From positions 2,892,001 through 2,956,000 of the forward strand of contig NZ_CP092827.1 of assembly GCF_022533585.1 (NCBI RefSeq): a DNA stretch of 64,000 bases, given 5' to 3'. Both the position numbers and the translations under genes were made by a program. Source of the DNA: Pseudomonas sp. LS.1a. GTDB lineage: Bacteria; Pseudomonadota; Gammaproteobacteria; Pseudomonadales; Pseudomonadaceae. Positions 18,050-27,002 of the stretch are shown here, in pieces (within the stretch, counting starts at the first letter, position 1; each line of letters starts with the position of its first letter). The notes under the pieces were generated by a model. That model was given only the letters and a program-made list of their open reading frames with translations. It was not told the origin of the DNA and made no database searches.

Positions 18050-18466
18050 ATGCGTGTCGCTGTCCTGATATTGATGGGGGCCAGCCTGGTCAGTGGCCAG
18101 GCCCTGGCCGAAGCCTGCAACGTGCTGACGCGGTCCTCCAGCGAGGCGGTCAAGCCGGTGGAGCGACACAGCTGTTACAGCTACAGCAACCTGCCCGCCG
18201 AAGCGATCAACTGGTCGTGCAGCAACGAGAGCAAGGACATGCTCAACAGCGAAAAGCACAAGGTCCACCGTTGCGCGGACGGCAGCGTTGGCAGTTGCAT
18301 CGCACCGTTGACCCGGGAGGCATTGGCCAACCCCAAGGCAGCTGGCGGTGACAAGCCGGCGTTGCCCAAGGATGCGCGGGTAATCACCTAGTACTACGAC
18401 ACCCCAAGCCTCGGCCAGGCCCGCACCGATTGCGAGCGTAGCAACGGCATCTGGCAGACTCACTGA
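18050..18466 (+). pseudogene. Small exported Pseudomonas protein interrupted by an in-frame amber codon
   Basis: A good ribosome site (CCGGAGG) precedes ATG 18050, which encodes a signal peptide (RVAVLILMGASLVSGQALA) and a cysteine-containing mature region. A TAG stops it at 18389-18391 after 113 residues. The frame continues without another stop for 24 sense codons as YYDTPSLGQARTDCERSN and on to TGA at 18464-18466, with normal codon use and a cysteine that could pair with those upstream. The natural product is probably 138 residues, and one base change (for example CAG to TAG) would explain it. Sequencing error is possible. Function unknown. Confidence 0.6.
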
Positions 18467-18489
18467 TTCTGCAGGCCTGCGCGCTGCTT

Positions 18490-18533
18490 TGTGTGGGAGG
18501 GGCCTTTCGCGACGCAAGGCCGCTCCCACAGGA
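18490..18533. repeat. Degenerate REP hairpin
   Basis: GTGGGAGGGGCC and GGCCGCTCCCAC arms flank TTTCGCGACGCAA, a single variant REP unit between the interrupted gene and the metallothionein gene. Confidence 0.65.
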
Positions 18534-18581
18534 CCATCACCGCCCCATAAACCTATGCAGAAGCTATGGGACGGCGTTGTT

Positions 18582-18806
18582 TCAGGGTGAAATCGGGTCA
18601 CTCGCCGGGAAAGTCTCGTCCAGCGCATTGTCCACCGCGCTCTCCCCGGTCTTTTCGCCACAGTGGCAATCCGGCATCCGGCACGGCTCGCCATTGCGAT
18701 GCCCGCTGGCACAGGCCTCGCAGCAATACACCTTGCCTTCGAGCTGCAAGGCGTTGGCATCCACGGTGCAGGAACAATGCGCACAGGCACAACGCAGTTC
18801 GTTCAT
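18582..18806 (-). CDS. Pseudomonas-type metallothionein
   Basis: A 74-residue cysteine-rich protein: CACAHCSC near the N-terminus, VYCCEACASGH, then CRMPDCHCG. The nine cysteines and the GHRNGEPC motif match bacterial metallothioneins that bind zinc, cadmium or copper. A non-metal-binding tail ends DETFPASDPISP, as in other Pseudomonas metallothioneins. It overlaps the upstream gene by 4 bases (ATGA), so it is expressed from the same transcript as the acidic HPr-related protein. Confidence 0.92.
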   Translation of the reverse strand: MNELRCACAHCSCTVDANALQLEGKVYCCEACASGHRNGEPCRMPDCHCGEKTGESAVDNALDETFPASDPISP

Positions 18807-19267
18807 GGCTTGCTCTCCTCGTCATCGATTACATCATCAGTCCACGGTTCGCCATCCAGCGGTGCGGAGCGGGCCAGTTCGGCTTCGTCCAGGCCTATGC
18901 CGCCGCCGATTTCATGGGCCTCCACCCGGCGCAGGGTCTTGTCTGCCGGTCCGCCGGTGCTGCCAGGCTCATGCGGGTCGCGGGCGCCGGTCTCATCCAG
19001 CAGGGTGTCCGGGCTCAGGTCGTCGTAGGTAACGTTGTCTTCGTGCAAACTGTCGCTCAGCGCTTCGCCGCCGGTCATGCCGCTTTCGGCCACGCGCCGG
19101 GGCGGGAACTCGCGGGCCACGTCCGCGGCCGGGCGCTCGTCGCCCACACGCCCCTCGCGCTCATCCAGGCGCTCGTCGAAGTCCAGTTCATGTACGCTGC
19201 CCATGCGGTCTTCGGTGTCGTCGATTTCGCTCGGGGTATACGGCTTCGGTTCATCTGCTCGGGCCAT
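18803..19267 (-). CDS. Acidic protein annotated in Pseudomonas as HPr-related
   Basis: A 154-residue, very acidic, probably disordered protein (YTPSEIDDTEDRMGSVHELD at the N-terminus; AHEIGGGIGLDEAELARSAP near the C-terminus). Homologues are common in Pseudomonas and are called phosphotransferase system HPr-related, though no HPr domain or phosphorylatable histidine site is evident here. It is translationally coupled to the metallothionein gene and diverges from ligD. The 127-base gap to ligD contains both promoters. Confidence 0.7.
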   Translation of the reverse strand: MARADEPKPYTPSEIDDTEDRMGSVHELDFDERLDEREGRVGDERPAADVAREFPPRRVAESGMTGGEALSDSLHEDNVTYDDLSPDTLLDETGARDPHEPGSTGGPADKTLRRVEAHEIGGGIGLDEAELARSAPLDGEPWTDDVIDDEESKP

Positions 19268-19394
19268 GTGTGTTCTCCGTCAAGTGGCTTCATTCGGTCG
19301 ACTGCACCTGATCGTTGAAGATTCAGAGTTTTTTTGAACTACCGCCCGGGCCGCTGGCTCCCACCATAGAGACTCAGAACCGCCCGGAGCCGTC

Positions 19395-21887
19395 ATGGCC
19401 AAGCCCCTAGAGGAATACGCGCGCAAGCGCGACTTCAACGCCACGCCCGAGCCCAGCGGCAAGCGCAGCCATGGCAAGCGGGCCCATGCGCTGCAGTTCT
19501 GCATCCAGAAGCATGACGCCAGTCACCTGCACTACGACTTCCGCCTGGAGCTCGATGGCACGCTGAAAAGCTGGGCAATCCCCAAAGGGCCCTCGCTGGA
19601 CCCGAAGGTGCGCCGCCTGGCCGTGCACGTAGAGGACCACCCGCTGGACTACGCCGATTTCGAAGGCCATATCCCCGAAGGCCATTACGGCGCGGGCGAC
19701 GTGATCGTCTGGGACCGGGGCATCTGGGAGCCCGAAGGCGATGCGCACGAAGCCTATGCCAAGGGCAAGTTGCGCTTCCGCCTGCAAGGCGAAAAGCTTG
19801 GCGGCGTGTGGAATCTGTTTCGCACCCACCTGGCCGGCAAGAAGGAACAGTGGATGCTGGTCAAGTCGCAAGACAGCCAGGCGCGTAGCGAAGCCGACTA
19901 CAGCATCGTCGACGCCCAGCCCGACAGCGTCCTCAGCGACCGCACGCTGGTGCCGCGCAAGCCAGCAGCAAAAAAAGCCGCTGCACCACGTCGCAAACCG
20001 GCCAGCAAAGGCCGGAAGGTGCCGTTGCCGACGCAACTGCAGCCACAATTGGCGACCTTGGTCGACTCCCCGCCCGGCGGCGACTGGCGCTACGAAGTCA
20101 AGTTCGACGGTTATCGCATCCTTGCCCGCATCGACGGCGATGACGTCCGCCTGTTCACCCGCAATGGCCACGACTGGAGCAGCAAGCTGCCCAGGCAGGT
20201 TGCCGCCTTGCGTGCGCTGGGCATCGACGCGGCCTGGCTCGATGGCGAGGTGGTGGTGGCCGGCGAGAACGGCGCGGCGGACTTCCAGGCGCTGCAGAAC
20301 GCCTTCGACACCGAACATGACGAGCACATCACCTATTACCTGTTCGACCTGCCCTTCCTCGGCGGCCAGGACCTGCGCCAGTTACCGCTGCAGGACCGGC
20401 GCCGCACCTTGCAGCACTTGCTGGAACACAATGAATCGGACGTACTCCGGTACTCCGCCGACTTTGACCAGCCCGTCGAATCCCTGCTCGACAGCGCCTG
20501 CCAGCTGCAACTCGAAGGCCTGATCGGCAAGCGCGTCGACAGCCCCTACAGCGGCCGTCGCAGCCCCGACTGGATCAAGCTCAAGTGCAAGCAGCGCCAG
20601 GAGTTCGTGATCGTCGGCTACACCGACCCGAAAGGCAGCCGCAGCGGTTTCGGCGCACTGCTGCTGGCCTTGCACGACAACGACAGCGGCGAGTTGCGCT
20701 ATGCCGGCAAGGTCGGTACCGGCTTCAGTGCCACCACCCTGGCAAGCATCCATGCCCGGCTGGAACCGTTGGAAATCGACACGCCGGCTCTGCCCAAGCC
20801 GCCCGCGGGAGCCGAAGCCCGCGGCGTGCACTGGCTGAAACCGCAGCTGCTGGCCGAAGTCGCCTATGCCCAGATGACCCGTGACGGCATCGTGCGCCAT
20901 TCGGTGTTCCACGGCCTGCGTGATGACAAACCGGCTACCGCCATCGACCTGGAGCGCAGCATGCCCGCCAAGACCCTGCCCAAGCGCAAGCAGGCCAAGG
21001 CCCCAGAGGTCTTGGGCGAGCTGCGCCTGACCCACCCCGAGCGGATAATCGACGCCACCCGCGGCGTGACCAAGCGCGAGGTCGCCGAGTACTACGCCGC
21101 CGTCAGCCAGTGGATCCTGCCCCAGCTCAAGGATCGCCCGGTGGCACTGGTGCGCGCGCCGGACGGCCTGACCGGCGAGCTGTTCTTCCAGAAGAACGCA
21201 GGCCAGCTGCATATACCCCACGTGCTCAGCTACGACAAGGCCGAGGCCGGCCAGGCAGCGATGGTCATCAACCGCGCCGATACCCTGCTGGGAGCGGTGC
21301 AGATGAACATGCTCGAGCTGCACACCTGGAACGCCACCGACAAGGATTTCGACAAGCCCGACCGCTTCGTCCTCGACCTCGATCCGGACCCGGCACTGCC
21401 GTGGAAGGCCATGCTCGAAGCCACCCAACTGGCCCTGACGTTGCTGGATGAACTGGGCTTGAGGGTGTTCCTCAAGACCAGTGGCGGCAAAGGCATGCAC
21501 CTGGTCGTGCCCCTGACCCGGCGGGCCAGCTGGGATGAAGTCAAGGCGTTCAGCCATGCCATCGTCGATTACCTGGCCAGGCTCTTCCCCGACAGGCTGA
21601 GTGCCGTTTCCGGGCCCAAGAACCGCGTCGGGCGCATCTTCATCGACTACCTGCGCAACGGCAAGGGCGCGACCACCGCCTGCGCCTACACCCTGCGCGC
21701 GCGTGAAGGCCTGCCGGTATCCGTGCCGATCTGGCGCGAGGAACTGCCGCAACTCAAGGGCGCCAACCAGTGGAACATCGACAATGTGCTTGAGCGTCTG
21801 GACGATGTGGACGACCCCTGGGCCGATTATGGCAAGACAAGGCAATCGATCACCGTGGGCATGCGCAAGCAGCTGGGGCTGGCCTGA
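19395..21887 (+). CDS. ligD: DNA ligase D, non-homologous end joining
   Basis: An 830-residue three-domain enzyme. Residues about 25-180 are a 3'-phosphoesterase (KHDASHLHYDFRLELDG, AIPKGPSLDP). Residues about 215-520 are an ATP-dependent ligase with the nucleotidyl lysine in YEVKFDGYRI, WLDGEVVV and DWIKLKCKQ. Residues about 545-830 are the primase/polymerase with metal-binding VLDLDPDPALPW and LKTSGGKGMHLVVPL. The domain order phosphoesterase-ligase-polymerase is that of Pseudomonas LigD. It acts with Ku, encoded convergently 296 bases downstream. Confidence 0.97.
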   Translation: MAKPLEEYARKRDFNATPEPSGKRSHGKRAHALQFCIQKHDASHLHYDFRLELDGTLKSWAIPKGPSLDPKVRRLAVHVEDHPLDYADFEGHIPEGHYGAGDVIVWDRGIWEPEGDAHEAYAKGKLRFRLQGEKLGGVWNLFRTHLAGKKEQWMLVKSQDSQARSEADYSIVDAQPDSVLSDRTLVPRKPAAKKAAAPRRKPASKGRKVPLPTQLQPQLATLVDSPPGGDWRYEVKFDGYRILARIDGDDVRLFTRNGHDWSSKLPRQVAALRALGIDAAWLDGEVVVAGENGAADFQALQNAFDTEHDEHITYYLFDLPFLGGQDLRQLPLQDRRRTLQHLLEHNESDVLRYSADFDQPVESLLDSACQLQLEGLIGKRVDSPYSGRRSPDWIKLKCKQRQEFVIVGYTDPKGSRSGFGALLLALHDNDSGELRYAGKVGTGFSATTLASIHARLEPLEIDTPALPKPPAGAEARGVHWLKPQLLAEVAYAQMTRDGIVRHSVFHGLRDDKPATAIDLERSMPAKTLPKRKQAKAPEVLGELRLTHPERIIDATRGVTKREVAEYYAAVSQWILPQLKDRPVALVRAPDGLTGELFFQKNAGQLHIPHVLSYDKAEAGQAAMVINRADTLLGAVQMNMLELHTWNATDKDFDKPDRFVLDLDPDPALPWKAMLEATQLALTLLDELGLRVFLKTSGGKGMHLVVPLTRRASWDEVKAFSHAIVDYLARLFPDRLSAVSGPKNRVGRIFIDYLRNGKGATTACAYTLRAREGLPVSVPIWREELPQLKGANQWNIDNVLERLDDVDDPWADYGKTRQSITVGMRKQLGLA

Positions 21888-22028
21888 TGAGGGCTTGCCT
21901 GAAACGCTGCGCCCGCAGTGCCTGAACAAGGAGCCAGGCCCATGGTTCTGGCATGGCGGCGCTGGCATTGCGGCCTGCTGGTACGGCGCCGCCGAAGCCC
22001 TGGCCGATTATCTGGCGAGCCTGCGCAC

Positions 22029-22117
22029 CCTGTGGGAGCGGGTTCACCCGCGAAACATCCAGCGCGGTGCATGGCACCGGCTTCGCCGGTGTTCGCGGGT
22101 AAACCCGCTCCCACAAG
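22029..22117. repeat. REPIN-like inverted REP pair between ligD and ku
   Basis: Arms TGTGGGAGCGGGTTCACCCG and CGGGTAAACCCGCTCCCACA flank the same kind of spacer as copy 1 (CGCGGTGCATGGCACCGGC). It lies between the convergent ends of ligD and ku. No other feature is seen in that 296-base gap. Confidence 0.85.
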
Positions 22118-22183
22118 GTCCCTGCCAGCGCAACAAGTCCTGTGCAGCGCCCTGCGTTGCTGGCTTGCGTCAAGCGCCAGGGT

Positions 22184-23005
22184 TCACGACGCTTTGCGTG
22201 TCTTCTTCGCCGGCTTTTTGCCACCCAGGCTGCGCTTGAGCAGTTCGGTGAGGTCGAGGATATCTGCACCTTTGCCCGCTTCCGTCGCCTCGCCCTTCTC
22301 CACCGTCTCGATCTTGCCCTTGCTGGCCTTCTCCTCCACCAGGTCCAGGATGGTCTGGCGGAACACATCCTGGTAATCCGCCGGTTTCCACGGCCCGCTC
22401 ATGTCTGCCACCAGTCGCTTGGCCATGTCCAGTTCGCGCTTGTCCACCTTGGCCTCGGTCACACTGCTGTCCAGCTCCAGCGTTTCCAGCCCGCGCACCT
22501 CCTCCGGCCAGCGCAGGGTAATCATCACCAGTGCGTCATCCAGCGGTCGCAGCAGCGCCAGGTGCTGGCGGGTGTGCAGCACCACCGTGGCCAGCGCCAC
22601 CTTGCCGGTCTTGGCCAGGGTTTCGCGCAGCAAGGCATACACCTTGCCGCCACGACGGTCCGGGGTAAGGTAGTACGGCGTATCAAAGTACTGCAGCGGG
22701 ATCTCGCCGGCCTCGACGAAGGAAAAGATATCGATCGTCTGGGTCGCCTCGGGCCGGGCCTTGCGGATTTCCTCCTCGCTGATCACCACGTAGCGGCCCT
22801 TCTCGAACTCAACGCCCTTGACGATGTTGTCCTTGTCGATCTCCTTGCCGGTGACCTTGTTCACCCGCTTGTAGCCCACCGGTTCCATGCTGCGCTTGTC
22901 GAGCCAGTCGAAATCGACCCGCTCGGTGCGCACTGCGGTATTGAGGGCCACGGGGATGTGCACGAGGCCGAAACTGATGGCGCCTTTCCAGATTGCCCGA
23001 GCCAT
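22184..23005 (-). CDS. ku: Ku DNA end-binding protein
   Basis: A 273-residue bacterial Ku. It starts MARAIWKGAISFGLVHIPV and carries the Ku core features RVDFDWLDKRSMEPVGYKRV and GIRKARPEATQT-like spacing before YFDTPYYLTPDRRGGK. A basic lysine-rich C-terminus (RSLGGKKPAKKTRKAS) fits DNA binding and LigD recruitment. The ATG at 23003-23005, with GGGAG upstream, is preferred over a TTG five codons earlier. It binds double-strand ends as a homodimer and stimulates LigD. Confidence 0.97.
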   Translation of the reverse strand: MARAIWKGAISFGLVHIPVALNTAVRTERVDFDWLDKRSMEPVGYKRVNKVTGKEIDKDNIVKGVEFEKGRYVVISEEEIRKARPEATQTIDIFSFVEAGEIPLQYFDTPYYLTPDRRGGKVYALLRETLAKTGKVALATVVLHTRQHLALLRPLDDALVMITLRWPEEVRGLETLELDSSVTEAKVDKRELDMAKRLVADMSGPWKPADYQDVFRQTILDLVEEKASKGKIETVEKGEATEAGKGADILDLTELLKRSLGGKKPAKKTRKAS

Positions 23006-23079
23006 TAGCGGTGCTCCCAAGGTTGCCTGCCAATACCTGAATCGACTGCACCGGGCGGCGAAGGTTTAGCTGCCCTGCC

Positions 23080-23985
23080 CTATGGCAGCGGGTTGCCACC
23101 CGTCACACCGAATACCTCGCCGGTGATATAGCTGGACTCCTGGCTGGCCAGCAACACATACACCGGCGCACATTCGGCGGGCTGCCCTGGGCGCTTCATG
23201 GGCGTGTGCGCACCAAAGTCGGGGATTTTCTCCGGTGGTTGGCCACCACTGGGTTGCAGCACTGTCCAGATAGGCCCCGGGGCCACGGCGTTGACCCGGA
23301 TACCGCGCTCGATCACCTGTTTGGCCAGGGCCTTGGTGAAGGCGACGATCGCCGCCTTGGTGGTGGCATAGTCGAGCAAGGTGGCTGAAGGCTGGTAAGA
23401 CTGGATCGAAGCGGTGTTGATGATGGTCGCCCCCGCCGGCATCAGCGGCACGGCCGCCTGGCACAACCAGAACAGCGCGTAGACATTGGTCTTCAGAGTG
23501 TGGTCGAACTGTTCGTGACTGATCTGGCTGATGTCCTTGCGCGCTTCCTGCTTGCCGGCGACGTTGACCAGGATGTCCAGGCCGCCGAGTTGCTCGTGGG
23601 CCTGGTCGACCAGTTCCTTGCAGAACTGCTCATCCTTCAGGTCACCGGCAATGGCCACCACCTTGCGGCCTTCGGCTTCGATCAGTTTGATGACTTTGCG
23701 CGCGTCAGGTTGTTCGATGGGCAGATAGTTGAGGGCTATGTCGGCACCCTCGCGGGCGAAGGCGATGGCCACGGCCCGGCCGATGCCCGAGTCCGCACCG
23801 GTGATCAGCGCCTTGCGCCCTGCCAGGCGGCCAAAGCCCTTGTAGGTGGTTTCGCCGTGGTCTGGCTCGGGCTGCATGTTGGCGTCCAGCCCCGGTGCCG
23901 GCTGGCCTTGGGCAGGGAATGGCGGGTGCGGGTACTGGGTCAGCGGGTTCTGCATGCTGAACTGGTCGTGGGGTTTGCTGGACAT
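23080..23985 (-). CDS. SDR oxidoreductase of the general-stress type
   Basis: A 301-residue short-chain dehydrogenase with an N-terminal extension ([18 protein letters not shown]) as in YghA/general stress protein 39-type enzymes. NAD(P) binding is at [13 protein letters not shown], the NNAG motif is modified to NVAGKQE, and the active site has serine in NTASIQSY and YATTK. A strong ribosome site (AGAGGAG) precedes the ATG at 23983-23985, so a longer in-frame start is rejected. It probably shares an RpoS-type stress regulon with its neighbours; the substrate is unknown. Confidence 0.88.
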   Translation of the reverse strand: MSSKPHDQFSMQNPLTQYPHPPFPAQGQPAPGLDANMQPEPDHGETTYKGFGRLAGRKALITGADSGIGRAVAIAFAREGADIALNYLPIEQPDARKVIKLIEAEGRKVVAIAGDLKDEQFCKELVDQAHEQLGGLDILVNVAGKQEARKDISQISHEQFDHTLKTNVYALFWLCQAAVPLMPAGATIINTASIQSYQPSATLLDYATTKAAIVAFTKALAKQVIERGIRVNAVAPGPIWTVLQPSGGQPPEKIPDFGAHTPMKRPGQPAECAPVYVLLASQESSYITGEVFGVTGGNPLP

Positions 23986-24019
23986 GGGGCCACTCCTCTG
24001 GTGAAACCGGTATTGGCCC

Positions 24020-24100
24020 AATCGCGGGCTTGCCCGCTCCTACAGGTATTGAAGCTGGTGGTAGTCCTGTGGGAGCGGGCAAGCCCGCGAAGGCCGCTCT
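24020..24100. repeat. REP doublet
   Basis: Units CGCGGGCTTGCCCGCTCCTA and CTGTGGGAGCGGGCAAGCCC are inverted around a 30-base spacer upstream of the SDR gene. This is the GGCTTGCC core variant rather than the GGGTAAACCC one. No gene is seen in the rest of this 199-base gap. Confidence 0.8.
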
Positions 24101-24184
24101 ACCGATTTCGAGGTAAACCGCCATGGATGGTTTTTTCCAACTGGCCCATACACCGACCAGCGGTCGATACGTCACTCAAAGCGA

Positions 24185-24982
24185 CTAGTTCCGTACCTCA
24201 ACTGCGTCCACATCCGGTGCATCTGGCGCGTCTGGCGCGTCGTCCACATCAGCCCTTGCAGCGTCTCTGGCTGCATTGGCAGCGACTTTGGCTTCGTCCC
24301 TGGCGGCATCTGCCGTAGCCCTGGCAGCATCTCTGGCTGCATCAGCTTGGTCTCTGGCTGCGTCGCGGGCAGCATCTGCCGCGTCCCTGGCAGCTTCTCT
24401 GGCGTCATCTGCGCCGGCTACGCCAGCAGCTTTTGCGGCGTCGCGGGCGGCATCCGCCTCGGCTCTGGCAGCGTCTCTGGCTGCATCTGCGGTAGCTTTT
24501 GCCGCATCCCGGGCAGCATCGGCCTCAGCCCTTGCAGCGTCTCTGGCCGCATCAGCATCGTCTCGGGCGGCGTCCCTGGCGGCATCCGCCGCATCGTTGT
24601 CGTTGTCATGCGCATCGCCTGGGCCTTTGCCGGCCATGCCACCATGGTCACCATCGCCGGCCCCCGGGCCGCCATGACCGCCATGACCGCCACCGCCATC
24701 ACCACCGTGACCACTGCCTCCGCTACCACCACCGTGACCGCCGCCTCCAGAGCCACCGCTGCCACCACCGTGACCGCCACCGCCTCCAGAGCCACCGCCG
24801 CCATTACCGTGGCCGCCACCGCCTCCAGAACCGCCGCCACCGCCGTGACCACCACCGCCGCCGCTGCCACCGTCTTTGGCATACACGCTGGAGAAACTAC
24901 CGATGTAGTCGGGCACCAGAACGGTCGATGCCGACAGGACGCCACCAATTGCCAATGCCAACAAACATTTCTTGAGCAACAT
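24185..24982 (-). CDS. Exported low-complexity LEA-like protein (Gly/His plus 11-mer Ala/Asp/Arg repeats)
   Basis: A 265-residue protein in three parts. Residues 1-36 form a signal-peptide-like start (LLKKCLLALAIGGVLSAS). Residues about 37-112 are glycine/serine/histidine-rich (GGGGHGGGSGGSG). Residues about 133-250 are at least nine copies of an 11-residue unit of the form ADAARDAARAE, with one irregular insert (AGVAGADDAREAA). Eleven-mer amphipathic repeats of this type define group 3 LEA desiccation proteins. It sits among KGG, Ku/LigD and stress SDR genes. An AGGTGCATCATG start region fits. Function is inferred. Confidence 0.7.
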   Translation of the reverse strand: MLLKKCLLALAIGGVLSASTVLVPDYIGSFSSVYAKDGGSGGGGGHGGGGGSGGGGGHGNGGGGSGGGGGHGGGSGGSGGGGHGGGSGGSGHGGDGGGGHGGHGGPGAGDGDHGGMAGKGPGDAHDNDNDAADAARDAARDDADAARDAARAEADAARDAAKATADAARDAARAEADAARDAAKAAGVAGADDAREAARDAADAARDAARDQADAARDAARATADAARDEAKVAANAARDAARADVDDAPDAPDAPDVDAVEVRN

Positions 24983-25151
24983 GATGCACCTCCGCTTGGC
25001 GTTGCGTCGTCATCTCCGTAACAAACGCAATGACCAATGAGTTCGCAACCGCCCATGGAGCGGCCAGCCAACCGGCGCGGCCATAGATCTGCAGTGTCAG
25101 CGAGCAACTGCGGTTTTCGCACGATCCCTGAGAGCCAGTCAGCCTCTTTGC

Positions 25152-25168
25152 GTGGGAAATATTCCCAC
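25152..25168. promoter_or_regulatory. Perfect 7-bp-arm palindrome in an intergenic gap
   Basis: GTGGGAAATATTCCCAC is an inverted repeat with 7-base arms and a 3-base centre, in the 263-base AT-richer gap between the LEA-like gene and the nucleosidase gene. No T-run follows, so an operator is more likely than a terminator. The rest of the gap holds no gene that I can support. Confidence 0.4.
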
Positions 25169-25245
25169 ATATTAAGACTAGTACTGTATGCCTGAGTTCC
25201 AGATACCGAATGTCAGGCCAAGGCACGTTTCAGACTTGCCAGCAG

Positions 25246-25833
25246 TCACGACTGGCTGAACAGCACCCGCCGGAAAGCCTCGGCCGCCAGGTGCACCTGC
25301 ACCGCCCAGTCCTGCGCCGCGTCACTGCCGGCATCATCGGAAATGTACTTCAGGCACACGAACGGGATACCTTCGCCGCGTGCGATCAGCGCCAGCACGT
25401 AGGCTTCCATGTCGACCACGTCATAAGGTGCATTGCCATGGTTGATCTCGAAGCTGTCGCCACTGCCGCAGGTTTCCAGGGCCAGGCCGGGGATCTGCGC
25501 ACCATGCTCCAACACCACCGGGATGTCCGACAAAGGCGTCTGGTAGCGGTCGAAGCCCAGCGGGGTCACGTCCATGTCGCGCTGCACGAAGCGGGTGCAG
25601 CACACCACCTCGCCCTTGCCATGGCGCTGGCTGCCGGCCGAGCCAAGGTTGACGATCAGCCTGGGCCGACGCGTGGCAATGGCCTTGGTCAGCGCGATGG
25701 CGGCATTGACCTTGCCGATGCCGGTGAACACGGTGTTGACGTCAGCGAATACCTCGCCGGCCTCGGCTTCGAGGGCGAAGACAAACAGCGTGTCATCCAG
25801 GGAAATGTCGGGGAATTGCTTGATCAGCATCAT
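25246..25833 (-). CDS. MTA/SAH nucleosidase-like phosphorylase-superfamily protein
   Basis: A 195-residue purine nucleosidase/phosphorylase fold protein. Features are an N-terminal glutamate region DTLFVFALEAEAGEVF, the GIGKVNAAIA segment, NLGSAGSQR, and the ligand motif VVDMEAYVLALIARG followed by YISDDAG. This pattern matches 5'-methylthioadenosine/S-adenosylhomocysteine nucleosidases. Two adjacent ATGs (25831-25833 and 25828-25830) are possible starts; longer versions run into the YbdK gene. It is last in the four-gene operon, where it could remove SAH made by the methyltransferase. Confidence 0.75.
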   Translation of the reverse strand: MMLIKQFPDISLDDTLFVFALEAEAGEVFADVNTVFTGIGKVNAAIALTKAIATRRPRLIVNLGSAGSQRHGKGEVVCCTRFVQRDMDVTPLGFDRYQTPLSDIPVVLEHGAQIPGLALETCGSGDSFEINHGNAPYDVVDMEAYVLALIARGEGIPFVCLKYISDDAGSDAAQDWAVQVHLAAEAFRRVLFSQS

Positions 25834-25889
25834 GGCGCAGGTGGTTCCGAGTGGCTGCGAAAGGCGCGGCCATTTTCGGCCAACCCCGG

Positions 25890-26996
25890 CTAATTGCAAG
25901 CCCCGGCGGCCACCACGGCCCGTAACGCCTGCGCCCTGCCCAGGCCAGCAGCGCGGGCCTGGGCCAGGCACTGCAGTTGCTGGTCGGCATGGGTGCCGTC
26001 GCGCAGCAGGTGGTGTGCATGGTGGAAGGCGCGTTCGGCGTCTGCGGTGTCGACCGGCAAATGCTCCTGCAACTGGGCCAGCCAGCCTTCGGCCGTAACC
26101 GGCTGTTGCCCGTGCAGGCCGATGAACTCACCGTGGCGCCCATGGCGCATGGCACGCCAGTAGTTTTCCTGGGTGATCCAGCGCTGCTCGCGGTTGCAGG
26201 CCGCGGGGTCATGCCGGTACACGATGCTGTGCTCGATCAGGTGGCGAAACAGTGCAGCGATGCACAGCGCGTCCTCCAGCCGCGGGCAGCCATCGCAGAT
26301 GCGCAGTTCGACCGTCGGGAAGCGTCGCGAAGGCCGGATCGCCCACCAGAAGTCGCCGTCCGCGGCCAGCGAACCGGTGCGCTGCAGCAAGGCACGGTAG
26401 CGCTCGTAGGCGGCCCAGTCCGGCAAAGGCTCGGGCAGCCCCATGTGTGGCCACTCCCCGCAAACCACTCGCCGGTAGCTCATGTAGCCGGTGCACTGGC
26501 CTGCCCACAGCGGGGATGACGTACTCAGTACCAGCAACAAGGGCAGCCAGCCCAGTACGCGGTTGATCAGTTGCATGCGGTCGCAGCCTGGCGGAACGCC
26601 CACGTGTACGTGCAGGCCGTTGAGCAGGCTGCGCCGCGCCACATGCCGGTAGTCCGCGAACAGTTGCCGGTAGTGCGCCGGGGTGGCTGGTTGCTGCCGC
26701 AGCCAGGCGGCATTGGGGTGGCTTGCCGCGCCGTACAGGCCCATGCCCTCTTCGGCCAGCGCGGTGCCCAGCCGCTGGCGGCTGTGCTGGAAGAACTCGC
26801 GTGCCTCGAACAGGTTGGCAAACACCGGCGAGGCCACTTCGATCTGGCTGCGGAACATTTCCTGGGCAAAATGCTGGCCCAGCGCCTCGCGACAACGCCC
26901 GATCACGGCTGGCGAAGGTGTGGCTGGCACCCGCCCCGAGTCCAGGTTCACCAGCAGGTATTCTTCCTCGATGCCGAACGTGCAGGGTCGTGCCAT
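25890..26996 (-). CDS. YbdK-family carboxylate-amine ligase (glutamate-cysteine ligase 2-like)
   Basis: A 368-residue GCS2-family ligase. It begins TFGIEEEYLLVN (metal/ATP-binding glutamates) and contains LLNGLHVHVGVPPGCDRMQL and VELRICDGCPRLEDAL. E. coli YbdK has weak glutamate-cysteine ligase activity, and other members ligate different amines or acids, so the substrate is open. It is 6 bases downstream of the methyltransferase and 56 upstream of the nucleosidase, in one operon. Confidence 0.85.
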   Translation of the reverse strand: MARPCTFGIEEEYLLVNLDSGRVPATPSPAVIGRCREALGQHFAQEMFRSQIEVASPVFANLFEAREFFQHSRQRLGTALAEEGMGLYGAASHPNAAWLRQQPATPAHYRQLFADYRHVARRSLLNGLHVHVGVPPGCDRMQLINRVLGWLPLLLVLSTSSPLWAGQCTGYMSYRRVVCGEWPHMGLPEPLPDWAAYERYRALLQRTGSLAADGDFWWAIRPSRRFPTVELRICDGCPRLEDALCIAALFRHLIEHSIVYRHDPAACNREQRWITQENYWRAMRHGRHGEFIGLHGQQPVTAEGWLAQLQEHLPVDTADAERAFHHAHHLLRDGTHADQQLQCLAQARAAGLGRAQALRAVVAAGACN

Positions 26997-27002
26997 GCTG
27001 CC

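Noticed and set aside
20382..21968. Minus-strand open frame of 528 codons opposite ligD
   Set aside because: No family signature; a shadow of the LigD reading frame.
24897..25226. Minus-strand 109-codon frame upstream of the LEA-like gene
   Set aside because: It overlaps the LEA-like start, has no good ribosome site and no recognisable motif.
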